This document shows positions 33,804-43,100 of a DNA stretch of 64,000 nt, in pieces. Made by a program: the position numbers and the translations under genes. The stretch is taken from positions 1 to 64,000 of the forward strand of contig CAWGET010000005.1 of assembly GCA_963821715.1 (NCBI GenBank). The letters run 5' to 3'. The notes beneath the pieces are model-generated. The model was given only the letters and a program-made list of their open reading frames with translations. It was not told the DNA's origin and did not search any database. Position 1 is the stretch's first letter. The number at the start of each line of letters is the position of its first letter. This DNA is from CAWGET01 sp963821715 (GTDB taxonomy: Bacteria; Bacteroidota; Ignavibacteria; Ignavibacteriales; Melioribacteraceae).

Positions 33804-35066
33804 ATGAAAAAACTTATAACAATAGCCGTGTTTCTTTTTTGCGCAGTTTCAATAAACGCGCAATATGATATTAAGGATCAGTTGGAAGGATATTACACTC
33901 CGGAAGAAATAGTTTCACTTTCGCAGAATGTTCCTTTTAATGAAGCAATGCAGATTCTTAGTAATGTAAGTGAAAAACTTGTAGGGAAAAAAATCGTTTC
34001 CACAGCGGGCATAACAACCCCTATCGGAATTCAGATCGACAATATGCCTTACAAAAAAGCTCTCTTAATTATTTCTCAATATAACAATCTTACTTTTGAA
34101 GAGAGAGAAAACGTAATTGTAGTTAAGAAGAAGAACGATCCGACAGCGGATTTAAGCGACGATGTTTACGCTCCCGTAGAAGCGAGAGAAGTTAAGATAT
34201 CCGCGGTTTTCTTCGAAGCGAATATTTCCGAAATGCGCGAGCGCGGAATTAACTGGCAATTGTTATTGCAGAAAAGCGGCTTCTCAATAGGGCCCGAGTT
34301 GAAAACTTTCCTTCAAGGCAAGCAAACAAGCGACGACGGTACAGACGGCGGCGGCGGACAGGAACAGCAGGAATCTCCTCCCGATTTCGTTGTTGGCAGC
34401 GAAGGCGATTTTGATCTTGGTTCCTTTACCGGAAACGCTCTCGGCGCATTCAAATTTTTTGAAACGGAAAATCTTGGTGAAATTATTGCGCGTCCTACAA
34501 TAAAAGTTAGAGACAAACAAAAAGGAAGAATCCAGATCGGTTCCGATATCTCAATTAAGCAGAGAGATTTTGCGGGCAACGTGATTGATATATTTGTATC
34601 AACCGGTACAATCATCGAAGTAATTCCTTACATCTATAAAGAAGACGGTGTGGATTACGTGTTGATGAAATTAAATGTGGAAAGAAGTACGGCTAATCCC
34701 GATATTATCTCAACGGAAATCAAGAAAACTACTGCCAGCACAGATATACTTATGTTAGATGGCGAGGAAACAGTTATCGGCGGTCTTTTTGTAAACGAAG
34801 ACAACACAATAAGAAGAGGAATTCCGGTATTGAAAGATTTGCCCTGGTGGGTTCTCGGCCTTCGCTACTTAACCGGATACGATCAGCACTCAATAAGAAA
34901 ACAAGAAGTAATTATTCTTATCCAGACTGAAATAGTACCGACTCTTAAAGAAAGAGTAACGATGAAAAAATCGGAAAATCCCCTGAAGGAAGAAATTAAA
35001 GTAAACCAGGACGAATTAAAAAGATTAAAAGTTAACAAGCCAAAAGCTCAAGGGTGGGATAAGTAA
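33804..35066 (+). CDS. short secretin (PilQ/GspD-like)
   Basis: 420 residues, shorter than typical PilQ or GspD. Signal peptide 1-19 (ends SINAQ). Residues about 30-115 form an STN/N0-like domain (EAMQILSNVSEKLVGKKIVS; PYKKALLIISQYNNLTFEE). The secretin domain starts near 135 (VKISAVFFEANISEMRERGI) and has a Gly-rich loop (GTDGGGGQEQQ) at about 173-185, then IIARPTIKVRDKQKGRIQIG and the signature RRGIPVLKDLPWWVLGLRYL. It would form the outer-membrane channel. Only one N-domain is seen, so the periplasmic chamber must be short or completed by the PilO-like protein. Confidence 0.87.
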   Translation: MKKLITIAVFLFCAVSINAQYDIKDQLEGYYTPEEIVSLSQNVPFNEAMQILSNVSEKLVGKKIVSTAGITTPIGIQIDNMPYKKALLIISQYNNLTFEERENVIVVKKKNDPTADLSDDVYAPVEAREVKISAVFFEANISEMRERGINWQLLLQKSGFSIGPELKTFLQGKQTSDDGTDGGGGQEQQESPPDFVVGSEGDFDLGSFTGNALGAFKFFETENLGEIIARPTIKVRDKQKGRIQIGSDISIKQRDFAGNVIDIFVSTGTIIEVIPYIYKEDGVDYVLMKLNVERSTANPDIISTEIKKTTASTDILMLDGEETVIGGLFVNEDNTIRRGIPVLKDLPWWVLGLRYLTGYDQHSIRKQEVIILIQTEIVPTLKERVTMKKSENPLKEEIKVNQDELKRLKVNKPKAQGWDK

Positions 35067-35067
35067 A

Positions 35068-35445
35068 ATGGAATCCATATTAATAGTAGACGATGATATA
35101 AATTTATGCGAAGCGCTTTCCGAAGAGTTAGCGGAATATGGGTACGAAACCAAATTTGTAACAAGCGCGGATGATGCGGTGGAAGCCGTCTCCGCGCCTA
35201 ACAATTTCGATTTGATATTGCTCGATTTAAAAATGCCGGGTAAAGACGGGCTTTATGTTCTGAATCATATTAAGAATAACGATCTGGAATATAAAGTGAT
35301 AATACTTACAGCTTACGCGGATATTAAAAGCGCAATAGATTCGGCCCGGCTCGGCGCTACGGATTTTGTAAACAAACCTTACGATTTCGACAAACTGCTT
35401 GCGACTATAAGGAAAGTATTACAAAAAGAAAAACATGAAGATTAA
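35068..35445 (+). CDS. single-domain receiver protein
   Basis: 125 residues, receiver only: acidic VDDDI, phospho-acceptor in ILLDLKMPGKDG (about D53), switch Thr in IILTAYAD, Lys in FVNKPYDF. No output domain, so it is a CheY-like messenger or phosphorelay intermediate. It begins one base after the secretin stop and overlaps the hybrid kinase gene by 11 bases, so it is co-translated with both filament and signalling genes. Confidence 0.92.
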   Translation: MESILIVDDDINLCEALSEELAEYGYETKFVTSADDAVEAVSAPNNFDLILLDLKMPGKDGLYVLNHIKNNDLEYKVIILTAYADIKSAIDSARLGATDFVNKPYDFDKLLATIRKVLQKEKHED

Positions 35446-38170
35446 TGCCCGTATTTTATTAATTAATTTTGTTGTCGTTGCATTAATAACAGTAAGTTCA
35501 ACGGTAATTTATTTTTCGCTTACAAATTCACTGCTGCAGAGCCAGCAGATGAAATCTTTATCCGGAGCATCGAACGATTTTTCACTCGAGCTGCGCAAAG
35601 AAATTGAAGAGACCGAAATAGACTTTAGCAATCTTGTCCCGGTCTCTTCCGGTTTTAAAGATCTCGATTTGAATTCTTCGAGCATAGATATTCTCTTCAC
35701 TTCGGACAACGATTCCCTTATAAACTTTAATAATTTTTTTGTGAAGACCGGCGTAAAAGTCAATTCCAAATCTTCGCTCATTTCAAAATTTATAAAAGAT
35801 AATCCGAACCTTGTTTTGAAATACGCACCCGTAAAGGATAATTTTTATTTTTACGGGAAAATAATTGACCATACACTTCTCGATAAAATCGCCGAACGAA
35901 TAGACGCGGATATTGCATTTATTTACGGCGGAAAAGTTATCGAATCTTCCAATGAAGCAGGAAATACGGGCTATCGGGAAGAGATACTTTCCGCAAGCGA
36001 AACATTCAAATCGGAAACTCCGGAATCGTACAGTAAACATTTGGAAGGAAATGATTTCCTGGCAGTACGTGGTAATATAAAAAATTATTTTGCTTACGAA
36101 AACGATCCTGAATTTATAATATTCACTTTGAATAAAGAGACTTCCCAGTTTCGTTCAACGATGGGAATGATAATGGGAATAATGCTTTTCGCCGGTATAG
36201 CGCTTTCTTTAATTCTGGTTCTTCTTTTTACGTCCAAATTCAGACGACAGGTTAATCTTCTTAGTAAATCTACAAAGATAATTAGAGGCGGAGATCTCTC
36301 ATACCGTGTTCCAGTCATTTCGAAGGATGAGATGGGAAAATTCGGAAGCACGTTTAATAATATGCTGGACGAACTTGAGAAAAGAATTAAGGCTGAAGAA
36401 GATTATTCTGATTTCATAAAACTTATAAATAAAAATCCTTCCTTTAAAGAAATATCCGATGCAGTTCTTGCAAAAATTGTTGCGACTACGGAATTATCTA
36501 TGGGCGTTTTATTTAATTCAGTAGATGACGAATTGGAATTTATTTCTTCTTACGGAATTGAAAAAGAATTTATAAACGAACCTTGGCAAATAAATTTTTA
36601 TAGGAAGGCTATTGAACAAAAAGAAGTTGTTGAGTTAAAATTTGAAGATCGCTTTCCGGTAATAAAAACAGGTCTGTCCGAGATTGAACTTCGATACATC
36701 CTTATTATTCCAATTATTTACGGCAGCAGGGTTGTTGCCGTGATGGAACTGGCGTCGGAAAAAATCCCGAACTTTAACGTTAAAGAATATATTGAAAATA
36801 TTAAAGATCAGCTGGCTATTGGATTAACAAACGCGAAAGCATTTAACCAGCTTGAAGATATTGTGGCAGAACTGCAAAAACTAAATGACGATTATCAAAA
36901 GCAGAATGAACAGATTGTAGGGCAGAATGATGAATTGAAAAACCTTCATCACGATTTGGAAATAAAAGCTGCAGAACTCGAGATTCAGAAACAGAGAGCA
37001 GTGGAGTTGTCCAAAACAAAATCACAGTTTCTCGCTACTGTATCTCACGAGCTCAAAACTCCCTTAAATTCTATACTTGGATTATCCGAATTGGTACTTA
37101 AACAGGGCGATGGAAACGAGGAATCGAAACGAAGACTGGAAATAGTTCTGAAGAACGGTAAAAAGTTATTATCGCTTATAAATAATATTTTGGAATTTTC
37201 AAAAGCCGACTCAGGCAAAATTGAAATCAAAAAAGTGAATTTTAATTTAAGCGGATTGACTGAAGATATTTCCGATTTTATTGCGCCTCTTGCCGCCGCC
37301 AAGAATTTAGTACTTACAATTAATGCTCCTAAAGATACCGATTACACGATATTTTCCGACAAGGAGAAACTGGAGCAAATATTATTGAATCTTCTGAGCA
37401 ATGCCGTAAAATTTACCGATGAAGGATTCGTAAAAATGCTCGCTTCAGTAAATGAGAATTCGGAGCTTCAAATTAAAGTCTCCGATTCAGGAATCGGAAT
37501 TTCAGAAGACGACCGGAAAATAATTTTTGAGGAATTCAGGCAGATAGACGGAAGCGAATCGCGAAAATACGGAGGAACCGGTCTGGGACTTTCGATTAGT
37601 GCAAAGTATGCGGAATTTCTCGGCGGAAGTTTGACCTTCCAAAGCGAGGAAGGAGTTGGAACTACTTTCACTTTAACACTGCCGAACTGTATAGCCGGAA
37701 GAAAAGAGTTCTCGTCTCCTCCGCGTTTAGAAAAAAATAATTTAAATTTAAACGAAAATCCGCTAAAGAATAGCGTGCTAATTGTCGATGATGATAGTGA
37801 TACTTTATTTACAGTTGGTGAAATAATCAAAAGTCTTGGCTGCGATGTTCGTTTCGCTAATGACGGAATTGAGTGTTTGGAGAGATTGGAAGAATCAATT
37901 CCCGATATAATTTTGCTGGATATTATGATGCCGAAAATGGACGGTTTCGAAACAATAAAACAGATACGAAGTAAAAGAGAACTTAAAAATATTCCCGTCT
38001 TTGCTTTAACGGCGCACGCAATGCTGGACGACAAAGACGTGGTTGAAAAAAACGGATTTAACGATATAATAACGAAGCCTTTGGATACTTCAATATTAGC
38101 ATTCAAGGTGCAGAGAGTATTTAATAAATTTGAAAGAGCGCTGAGATATGAAGAAAATATTAGTAGTTGA
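35435..38170 (+). CDS. membrane hybrid sensor histidine kinase
   Basis: 911 residues. Membrane helix about 7-29, periplasmic sensor about 30-243, second helix about 245-268, HAMP about 270-325, GAF about 335-470, coiled coil about 475-530, HisKA with phospho-His H538 (VSHELKTPLNSIL), HATPase (NLLSNAVKFTDEG, VSDSGIGISEDD, GGTGLGLSISAKY) and a C-terminal receiver (LIVDDDSD, ILLDIMMPKMDGFE, ITKPLD). All catalytic boxes are intact. The periplasmic domain could sense envelope or filament state. The gene overlaps its neighbours at both ends (11 and 23 bases). Confidence 0.94.
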   Translation: MKINARILLINFVVVALITVSSTVIYFSLTNSLLQSQQMKSLSGASNDFSLELRKEIEETEIDFSNLVPVSSGFKDLDLNSSSIDILFTSDNDSLINFNNFFVKTGVKVNSKSSLISKFIKDNPNLVLKYAPVKDNFYFYGKIIDHTLLDKIAERIDADIAFIYGGKVIESSNEAGNTGYREEILSASETFKSETPESYSKHLEGNDFLAVRGNIKNYFAYENDPEFIIFTLNKETSQFRSTMGMIMGIMLFAGIALSLILVLLFTSKFRRQVNLLSKSTKIIRGGDLSYRVPVISKDEMGKFGSTFNNMLDELEKRIKAEEDYSDFIKLINKNPSFKEISDAVLAKIVATTELSMGVLFNSVDDELEFISSYGIEKEFINEPWQINFYRKAIEQKEVVELKFEDRFPVIKTGLSEIELRYILIIPIIYGSRVVAVMELASEKIPNFNVKEYIENIKDQLAIGLTNAKAFNQLEDIVAELQKLNDDYQKQNEQIVGQNDELKNLHHDLEIKAAELEIQKQRAVELSKTKSQFLATVSHELKTPLNSILGLSELVLKQGDGNEESKRRLEIVLKNGKKLLSLINNILEFSKADSGKIEIKKVNFNLSGLTEDISDFIAPLAAAKNLVLTINAPKDTDYTIFSDKEKLEQILLNLLSNAVKFTDEGFVKMLASVNENSELQIKVSDSGIGISEDDRKIIFEEFRQIDGSESRKYGGTGLGLSISAKYAEFLGGSLTFQSEEGVGTTFTLTLPNCIAGRKEFSSPPRLEKNNLNLNENPLKNSVLIVDDDSDTLFTVGEIIKSLGCDVRFANDGIECLERLEESIPDIILLDIMMPKMDGFETIKQIRSKRELKNIPVFALTAHAMLDDKDVVEKNGFNDIITKPLDTSILAFKVQRVFNKFERALRYEENISS

Positions 38171-38831
38171 CGATCAGCCGGATAATGTATTCATTCTAAA
38201 AGACAGGCTGGAAAGAGAAGGATATCAAGTAATATCGGCATACGACGGAACCGCGGCAATTGAAAAAGCCAAGGAAGAAATGCCGGATCTTATTCTATTG
38301 GATGTTATGATGCCGGATATGTCCGGATTTGAAGTCTGCGAAAAAATTAGTCACAGCCGGGAAATTAATTACGTCCCGATAATTCTTGTAACCGCGCTGA
38401 CCGGTTCGGAAGATATTAGACAAGGTTTGCAGGCAGGCGCTTATGATTATATTAAAAAACCCTTCAATAAAATTGAATTAATTGCGCGTGTAAATTCGGC
38501 GCTAAAATACAGCGAAACACGGAAATTGCTTGTGGAATTGGAAAAAGTTAAAACCTTTGCCGCTACGGTCGTAACCGCTAATCACGAAATTAAACAGCCG
38601 CTTACTTTAATAAGTTTATCAACAACGGCAATCAGAAGAGAACTGGGGAAGGATGAAATTTCCAAGGAGATGCTTTCGCGCAGAGTTAACTTTATTGAAA
38701 ACGCGTCGAAGGAAATTAATAAAGTTCTTGAAAAATTTAATTCCATCAGAAATCCTGAATTTATTGATTACGTGAACGACGTAAAGATGGTAAATTTAGA
38801 AGAAGAGCAGGCGCATCTTTTTGATCAGTAA
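38148..38831 (+). CDS. receiver fused to an orphan His-containing dimerisation domain
   Basis: 227 residues. Receiver about 1-120 (VVDDQPDN, phospho-acceptor D52 in LLDVMMPDMSGFE, IKKPFN). The rest is a helical region with ANHEIKQPLTLIS around H146, a close match to the HisKA box, followed by a second helix (FIENASKEINKVLEKFN), but no ATP-binding domain. It could be a phosphotransfer protein fed by the hybrid kinase whose gene overlaps its start by 23 bases. Alternatively it is a truncated kinase; the well-formed end argues against that. Confidence 0.85.
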   Translation: MKKILVVDDQPDNVFILKDRLEREGYQVISAYDGTAAIEKAKEEMPDLILLDVMMPDMSGFEVCEKISHSREINYVPIILVTALTGSEDIRQGLQAGAYDYIKKPFNKIELIARVNSALKYSETRKLLVELEKVKTFAATVVTANHEIKQPLTLISLSTTAIRRELGKDEISKEMLSRRVNFIENASKEINKVLEKFNSIRNPEFIDYVNDVKMVNLEEEQAHLFDQ

Positions 38832-39302
38832 AGATATGAAATTCATGAATTGCCAAGAATTAAAAATAAAGAATTTGGATTAGATTTGGTCCTATGTCTT
38901 TATGGTAAGTAAAAAAATTAAAAAAAAAAAAAAACTATCAAAATCTCTGTCGAATTCGTGTAAGCGGCATATTTAACGGAATTAAATTTCAGTTGTAAGA
39001 AACGACAAACTTTCTTCTAATTATTTTTAAAACTAAAAATCGAAATTAACAAGCTGAATTTGTTGAAAATTTATTAGGAATAATCCCATTGGGATTAAAT
39101 TTCAGTAAAATTAAATTTGAAAAAGGAAAATAACTCCGTTAGGAGTTAAATTTATTGTAAGTCTATGATTTTATATCTATTCAACTCCTATCGGAGTTGG
39201 GATATGCAGTTTAAAATATTTACTACTGAAATGAAACTCCTGACGGAGTTTCTGTTGCAGATTTAACTTAAGCCAAAACGCGTCTTCTCTCATCTCACCA
39301 TT
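38832..39302. repeat. intergenic region with a family of ACTCC palindromes
   Basis: After an A-run of about 15 (38920-38934) there are four short palindromes: AATCCCATTGGGATT (39082-39096), AACTCCGTTAGGAGTT (39132-39147), AACTCCTATCGGAGTT (39183-39198) and AACTCCTGACGGAGTT (39235-39250), spaced about 50 bases. The last three are the same element with changing loop bases and alternating arm order. They resemble REP-like elements. No gene is seen. Confidence 0.7.
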
Positions 39303-40820
39303 TTAAGTTATAACTCTCTTAAAATAATTATATCTTTTCAAGATTCTGTTAACATAAGTAACCGGCTCTAAACCTCTGGCAAATCCGTATTTTACAACCG
39401 GGTCTTCGTAATATTTTTTTTTCGATTTCTGCATCAGCCAGAAAGCTACATCGCTCCAGACATATTTGTTGTCTCCGTATTTTTCCGCAAGTCTTCTCGC
39501 GTCTTCAACGTGTCCGATTCCGACATTATATGAAGCGAGCGCGAATTTTAATCTTTCATTCTTATCGCTGATAGAATTCTTCCAATAAATATTCAGGAAA
39601 TCTAAATATTTAATTCCGCCGCGCAGATTATCCTCCGGATCGTAGCGGTTGCTTACGCCGACTTCAGCGGCGGTTGCGGGCATAAGCTGCAGAAGTCCGA
39701 CGGCTCCGGCCCACGATTCCGCGAACGGCTGAAAACTCGATTCCTGATAAACTTGCGAAGCAATCAGCCGCCAATCCCAATTGTATTCTTCCGCAAGTTT
39801 TTTTAATAATTCATCGTACTGAGAAAGCTTGCCTTTTTCTGCGTTCAAATATTCAACTATTGTGCGCTCTTTGTATCCTCTTCGGTTAAGAAAATATTTT
39901 TTATAAAGATCGTCAAACAATTCTCCTTCTCTTTCCTTTTGGATCCAGGCATCCAAAGTATCCAATAAATCATTGGAAGTTGTGCGAACTGCCCAAGAAA
40001 CCATGTGTTTCGGTGCGACAGAAGGCAGAACAAGCAGATTAGTAAAATATGACGCTTTTAATTTCGCCACATTTTCTTGTGCCACCGTAAGTTCATATTT
40101 CCCGCTCGCAACTCCCCGTATTATTTCTTCGGAAGATGGTGTGTCATCCAATTCCACTATTTCGATATCACCGTTTATATCATTACTTAATTCAACCAAG
40201 GTTTCTCTGTAAGGAGATTCTGTTTTGAGCGTCACTTCCTCTCCCGAAAGATCGGCAGGTTTACGAATTACTTTACCGTTAATTCGTATCGGATCTTTAA
40301 TTTCGGATTGTTCAATTTCGATTACTTCCTTCGCCGCTTCTGTTAGTCTTGAATCACTCGGTAATTTTTTCGCCTGAACTACATTAGGTTTTGTGAAATA
40401 AAGAGCATCGGTGAACAAAACTACTTTTTTAGATTTTTCAGTTGGAACTAGTCTCGCCGCGGCAATATCGCCCAAACCTTCATTCAATTTAACAAAGATA
40501 CTGTCGTTATCATCAACGACAATCATTTTTATTTCAAGATTATTATCGTCCGCAAATTTTTTAAGAAGATCATATTCGTAACCCATTTCCTTGTTGCGGT
40601 AAATAAAATATCCGGTGGAATTATACGCTGTCAACACTCTTAAAGTATCTTTCCTTATTCCCGGAAGATCACGTTCAACGGGATCGGGAAATTCGAAAAC
40701 AGCAAGCTGTTCTTCTTCATCATTGGGTAGAACGATTTTCTCATCCATATTTGTTTTGCAGGATAAAAGAAAAATAATTAGAAATATAAAAGAAAAGTAA
40801 ACTATTCTAGCAAAGCGCAT
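39303..40820 (-). CDS. mltF: MltF-like lipoprotein: solute-binding domain plus lytic transglycosylase
   Basis: About 505 residues from ATG 40820, chosen because AGGTGG lies six bases before it (GTG 40829 is the alternative). A lipoprotein signal (FLIIFLLSC) is followed by a periplasmic solute-binding family 3 domain (about 55-295) and a lytic transglycosylase SLT domain (about 335-470): catalytic Glu in SQVYQESSFQPFAES, then AVGLLQLMPATA, GGIKYLDFL, ALASYNVGIGHVEDAR. In MltF the first domain regulates peptidoglycan cleavage by the second. The gene is separate from its neighbours. Confidence 0.93.
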   Translation of the reverse strand: MRFARIVYFSFIFLIIFLLSCKTNMDEKIVLPNDEEEQLAVFEFPDPVERDLPGIRKDTLRVLTAYNSTGYFIYRNKEMGYEYDLLKKFADDNNLEIKMIVVDDNDSIFVKLNEGLGDIAAARLVPTEKSKKVVLFTDALYFTKPNVVQAKKLPSDSRLTEAAKEVIEIEQSEIKDPIRINGKVIRKPADLSGEEVTLKTESPYRETLVELSNDINGDIEIVELDDTPSSEEIIRGVASGKYELTVAQENVAKLKASYFTNLLVLPSVAPKHMVSWAVRTTSNDLLDTLDAWIQKEREGELFDDLYKKYFLNRRGYKERTIVEYLNAEKGKLSQYDELLKKLAEEYNWDWRLIASQVYQESSFQPFAESWAGAVGLLQLMPATAAEVGVSNRYDPEDNLRGGIKYLDFLNIYWKNSISDKNERLKFALASYNVGIGHVEDARRLAEKYGDNKYVWSDVAFWLMQKSKKKYYEDPVVKYGFARGLEPVTYVNRILKRYNYFKRVIT

Positions 40821-41028
40821 TCTATCCACCTGAAGTTAAGATTAAAAAAATGTATCAAATAAATTTTTCTTAAGCAAATCTAGTAGAAGAATAGCAAGAG
40901 TACAAAATTGCAAAATTGCAAAATTTTAAGAACCACAGTCTTTGATGATAACTACTTGCAGTTTCTCGCGTTTATCATTTCATTTCATTATTATAATTCT
41001 ACAATTAATAAAATTCTCCGGTCAATTC

Positions 41029-43020
41029 ATGGAACTTATCCTCTTAAAAGATATATTGATTATTTTCATCCTTTCGACGGTTGTAGTTTATTTATTTTAC
41101 CGTTTAAATCTTCCCGCAATTATTGGATTTTTAATGACGGGAATTCTCGCAGGACCATTCGGTCTCGGACTCGTGGAATCGGTTCACGAAGTGGAAATTT
41201 TGGCTGAGATCGGAATCCTTCTTCTCTTATTTACAATTGGCATTGAGTTTTCATTTCAGGAAATATTAAGTCTGAAGCGATCTGTTTTGATCGGCGGCGG
41301 ATTGCAGGTTGGTCTTACTATAATCGCAACCCTCATTTTAGGAACGCTCTTTTTTACCTCCGAATTTAACGAACTCATTTTCTTTGGATTTTTGGTCACG
41401 CTCAGCAGCACGGCTATCATCATAAAACTTTATACAGACCGCAGCGAGTTGAATACTCCGCATGGAAGAACAGCCCTCGCGGTTTTAATTTTTCAGGATA
41501 TCATTGTTGTCCCCATGATTCTTTTTACTCCGATTCTCGCCGGAGAAAGCGGCGATCCGGTTTCTGCAATTCTTATTTTATTCTTAAAAGCTGCGGCAAT
41601 AATTGTGTTTGTAATAGTAAGCACAAAATATCTTGTCCCAAATATTCTTTACCAAATTACACAGACAAAAAGCCGGGAGCTTTTTCTTCTTACCATTTTT
41701 GTTATCTGTTTCGGGATAGTTGCGCTTACTTATTGGCTTGGATTGTCTCTTGCTCTCGGCGCTTTTATTGCAGGACTTATCATCTCCGAATCGGAATACA
41801 GCCACCAGGCTCTTAGCAATATAATGCCTATCAGAGATGCGTTCACTTCTCTATTTTTTGTTTCTATCGGCATGCTCCTTAATTTCGATTTCGTCCTTTC
41901 CAATTTAGTCTGGATCTTAAGCGGAACTGTTGGGGTGATACTCCTTAAAAGTCTTATCGCTATTCCGGTGATAATGCTTTTGGGATTTCCATTGCGCACC
42001 GCGATCTTATCGGGATTGGCTTTGGGACAAATAGGAGAGTTCTCTTTCATCCTGGCAAAAAGCGGAATAGAGTTCGGCTTTTTTGAAGATGATCTTTATC
42101 AAAAGTTTCTCGGCGTTTCAATTTTTACAATGGCGCTCACTCCTCTTCTAATTAAAGCCGCGCCTGCTTTTGCAAATAGTTTAATTAAAATTATTCCCGA
42201 TTATAGAGAGAAAAAAATAGTACCCGATGAAAAGGAAGATCATCAATTAAATGATCATCTTGTAATAATAGGATTTGGAATTAACGGGAAAAATATTGCG
42301 CATGCGGCTAGAACCGCAAATATCCCCTACATTATTATTGAAATGAATCCGGCTACCGTTAGAAAGGAATTGAGCAGCGGCGAAAATATTTTTTACGGAG
42401 ATGCCACGAACGATACAATTTTAAAGTTTGCGGGTATAAATACAGCGCGCGTTGCGGTAATTGCCATTAATGATCCGACTGCGACAAAAAGAATTTTAAA
42501 AAGTGTGAAAGATATTAATCAGAATATTTATGCGGTTGTGCGTACACGTTTTGTGCGGGAAGTGGAGCAGCTTCAAAGACTCGGTGCCGATGAAGTGATA
42601 CCCGAAGAGTTCGAAACATCGATTGAAATTTTTATACGTGTGATGAACAAATACTTAATCCCGCAAAATAAAATTGAAGAACTGGTGGATGAGATCAGAT
42701 CGGATGAATATAGAATGCTGAGAAAATTCCCAGATTACTCTAGCTTAACTCCGGCTCCTTCACCGACTAATTTTCCCGGACTCGAATTTTGTACGTTCAG
42801 CGTTGAAAATAAATCCAAAATCATCGGTAAATCTTTGAACAGACTTTCTCTCCGGAAAAAATTTAACGCTTCTGTGATCGCGATAAAACGAGGCGAAAGA
42901 TTGATTACAAATCCAAACGCCGAAACAAGAATTTTGGAAGATGATATGGTCTTTATCTTCACGGAACATAAAAAAATTGGAAAGATCGCTGAATTATTTT
43001 CAAGCGGAGAAACAGAATAA
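41029..43020 (+). CDS. CPA2-family cation:proton antiporter with RCK domain (KefB-like)
   Basis: 663 residues from ATG 41029; the open frame starts further up but the family N-terminus (LLKDILIIFILSTVVVYLFY) fits this start. About twelve membrane segments include GFLMTGILAGPFGLG, LLFTIGIEFSFQEI and the ion-site region LILFLKAAA to GAFIAGLIISES. Residues about 410-525 form an NAD-binding RCK_N domain (LVIIGFGINGKNIAHAARTA, FYGDATNDTIL) and about 575-655 an RCK_C domain. Role: potassium or sodium efflux against protons, gated by nucleotide binding. Confidence 0.92.
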   Translation: MELILLKDILIIFILSTVVVYLFYRLNLPAIIGFLMTGILAGPFGLGLVESVHEVEILAEIGILLLLFTIGIEFSFQEILSLKRSVLIGGGLQVGLTIIATLILGTLFFTSEFNELIFFGFLVTLSSTAIIIKLYTDRSELNTPHGRTALAVLIFQDIIVVPMILFTPILAGESGDPVSAILILFLKAAAIIVFVIVSTKYLVPNILYQITQTKSRELFLLTIFVICFGIVALTYWLGLSLALGAFIAGLIISESEYSHQALSNIMPIRDAFTSLFFVSIGMLLNFDFVLSNLVWILSGTVGVILLKSLIAIPVIMLLGFPLRTAILSGLALGQIGEFSFILAKSGIEFGFFEDDLYQKFLGVSIFTMALTPLLIKAAPAFANSLIKIIPDYREKKIVPDEKEDHQLNDHLVIIGFGINGKNIAHAARTANIPYIIIEMNPATVRKELSSGENIFYGDATNDTILKFAGINTARVAVIAINDPTATKRILKSVKDINQNIYAVVRTRFVREVEQLQRLGADEVIPEEFETSIEIFIRVMNKYLIPQNKIEELVDEIRSDEYRMLRKFPDYSSLTPAPSPTNFPGLEFCTFSVENKSKIIGKSLNRLSLRKKFNASVIAIKRGERLITNPNAETRILEDDMVFIFTEHKKIGKIAELFSSGETE

Positions 43021-43100
43021 AAACAGAGAAAATTTTACTACAGATTCACATAGTTTTTTCCCCGCTCCTCGTATATGGTTTAGCTCTGGTATTTTGCTTT

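Noticed and set aside
37468..38106. 212-residue reverse open frame
   Set aside because: It is antisense to the HATPase and receiver part of the hybrid kinase at 35435, whose motifs are all in the forward frame.
40942..41028. Upstream extension of the antiporter
   Set aside because: It starts with TTG, adds an odd segment before the first family helix, and ATG 41029 fits the family.
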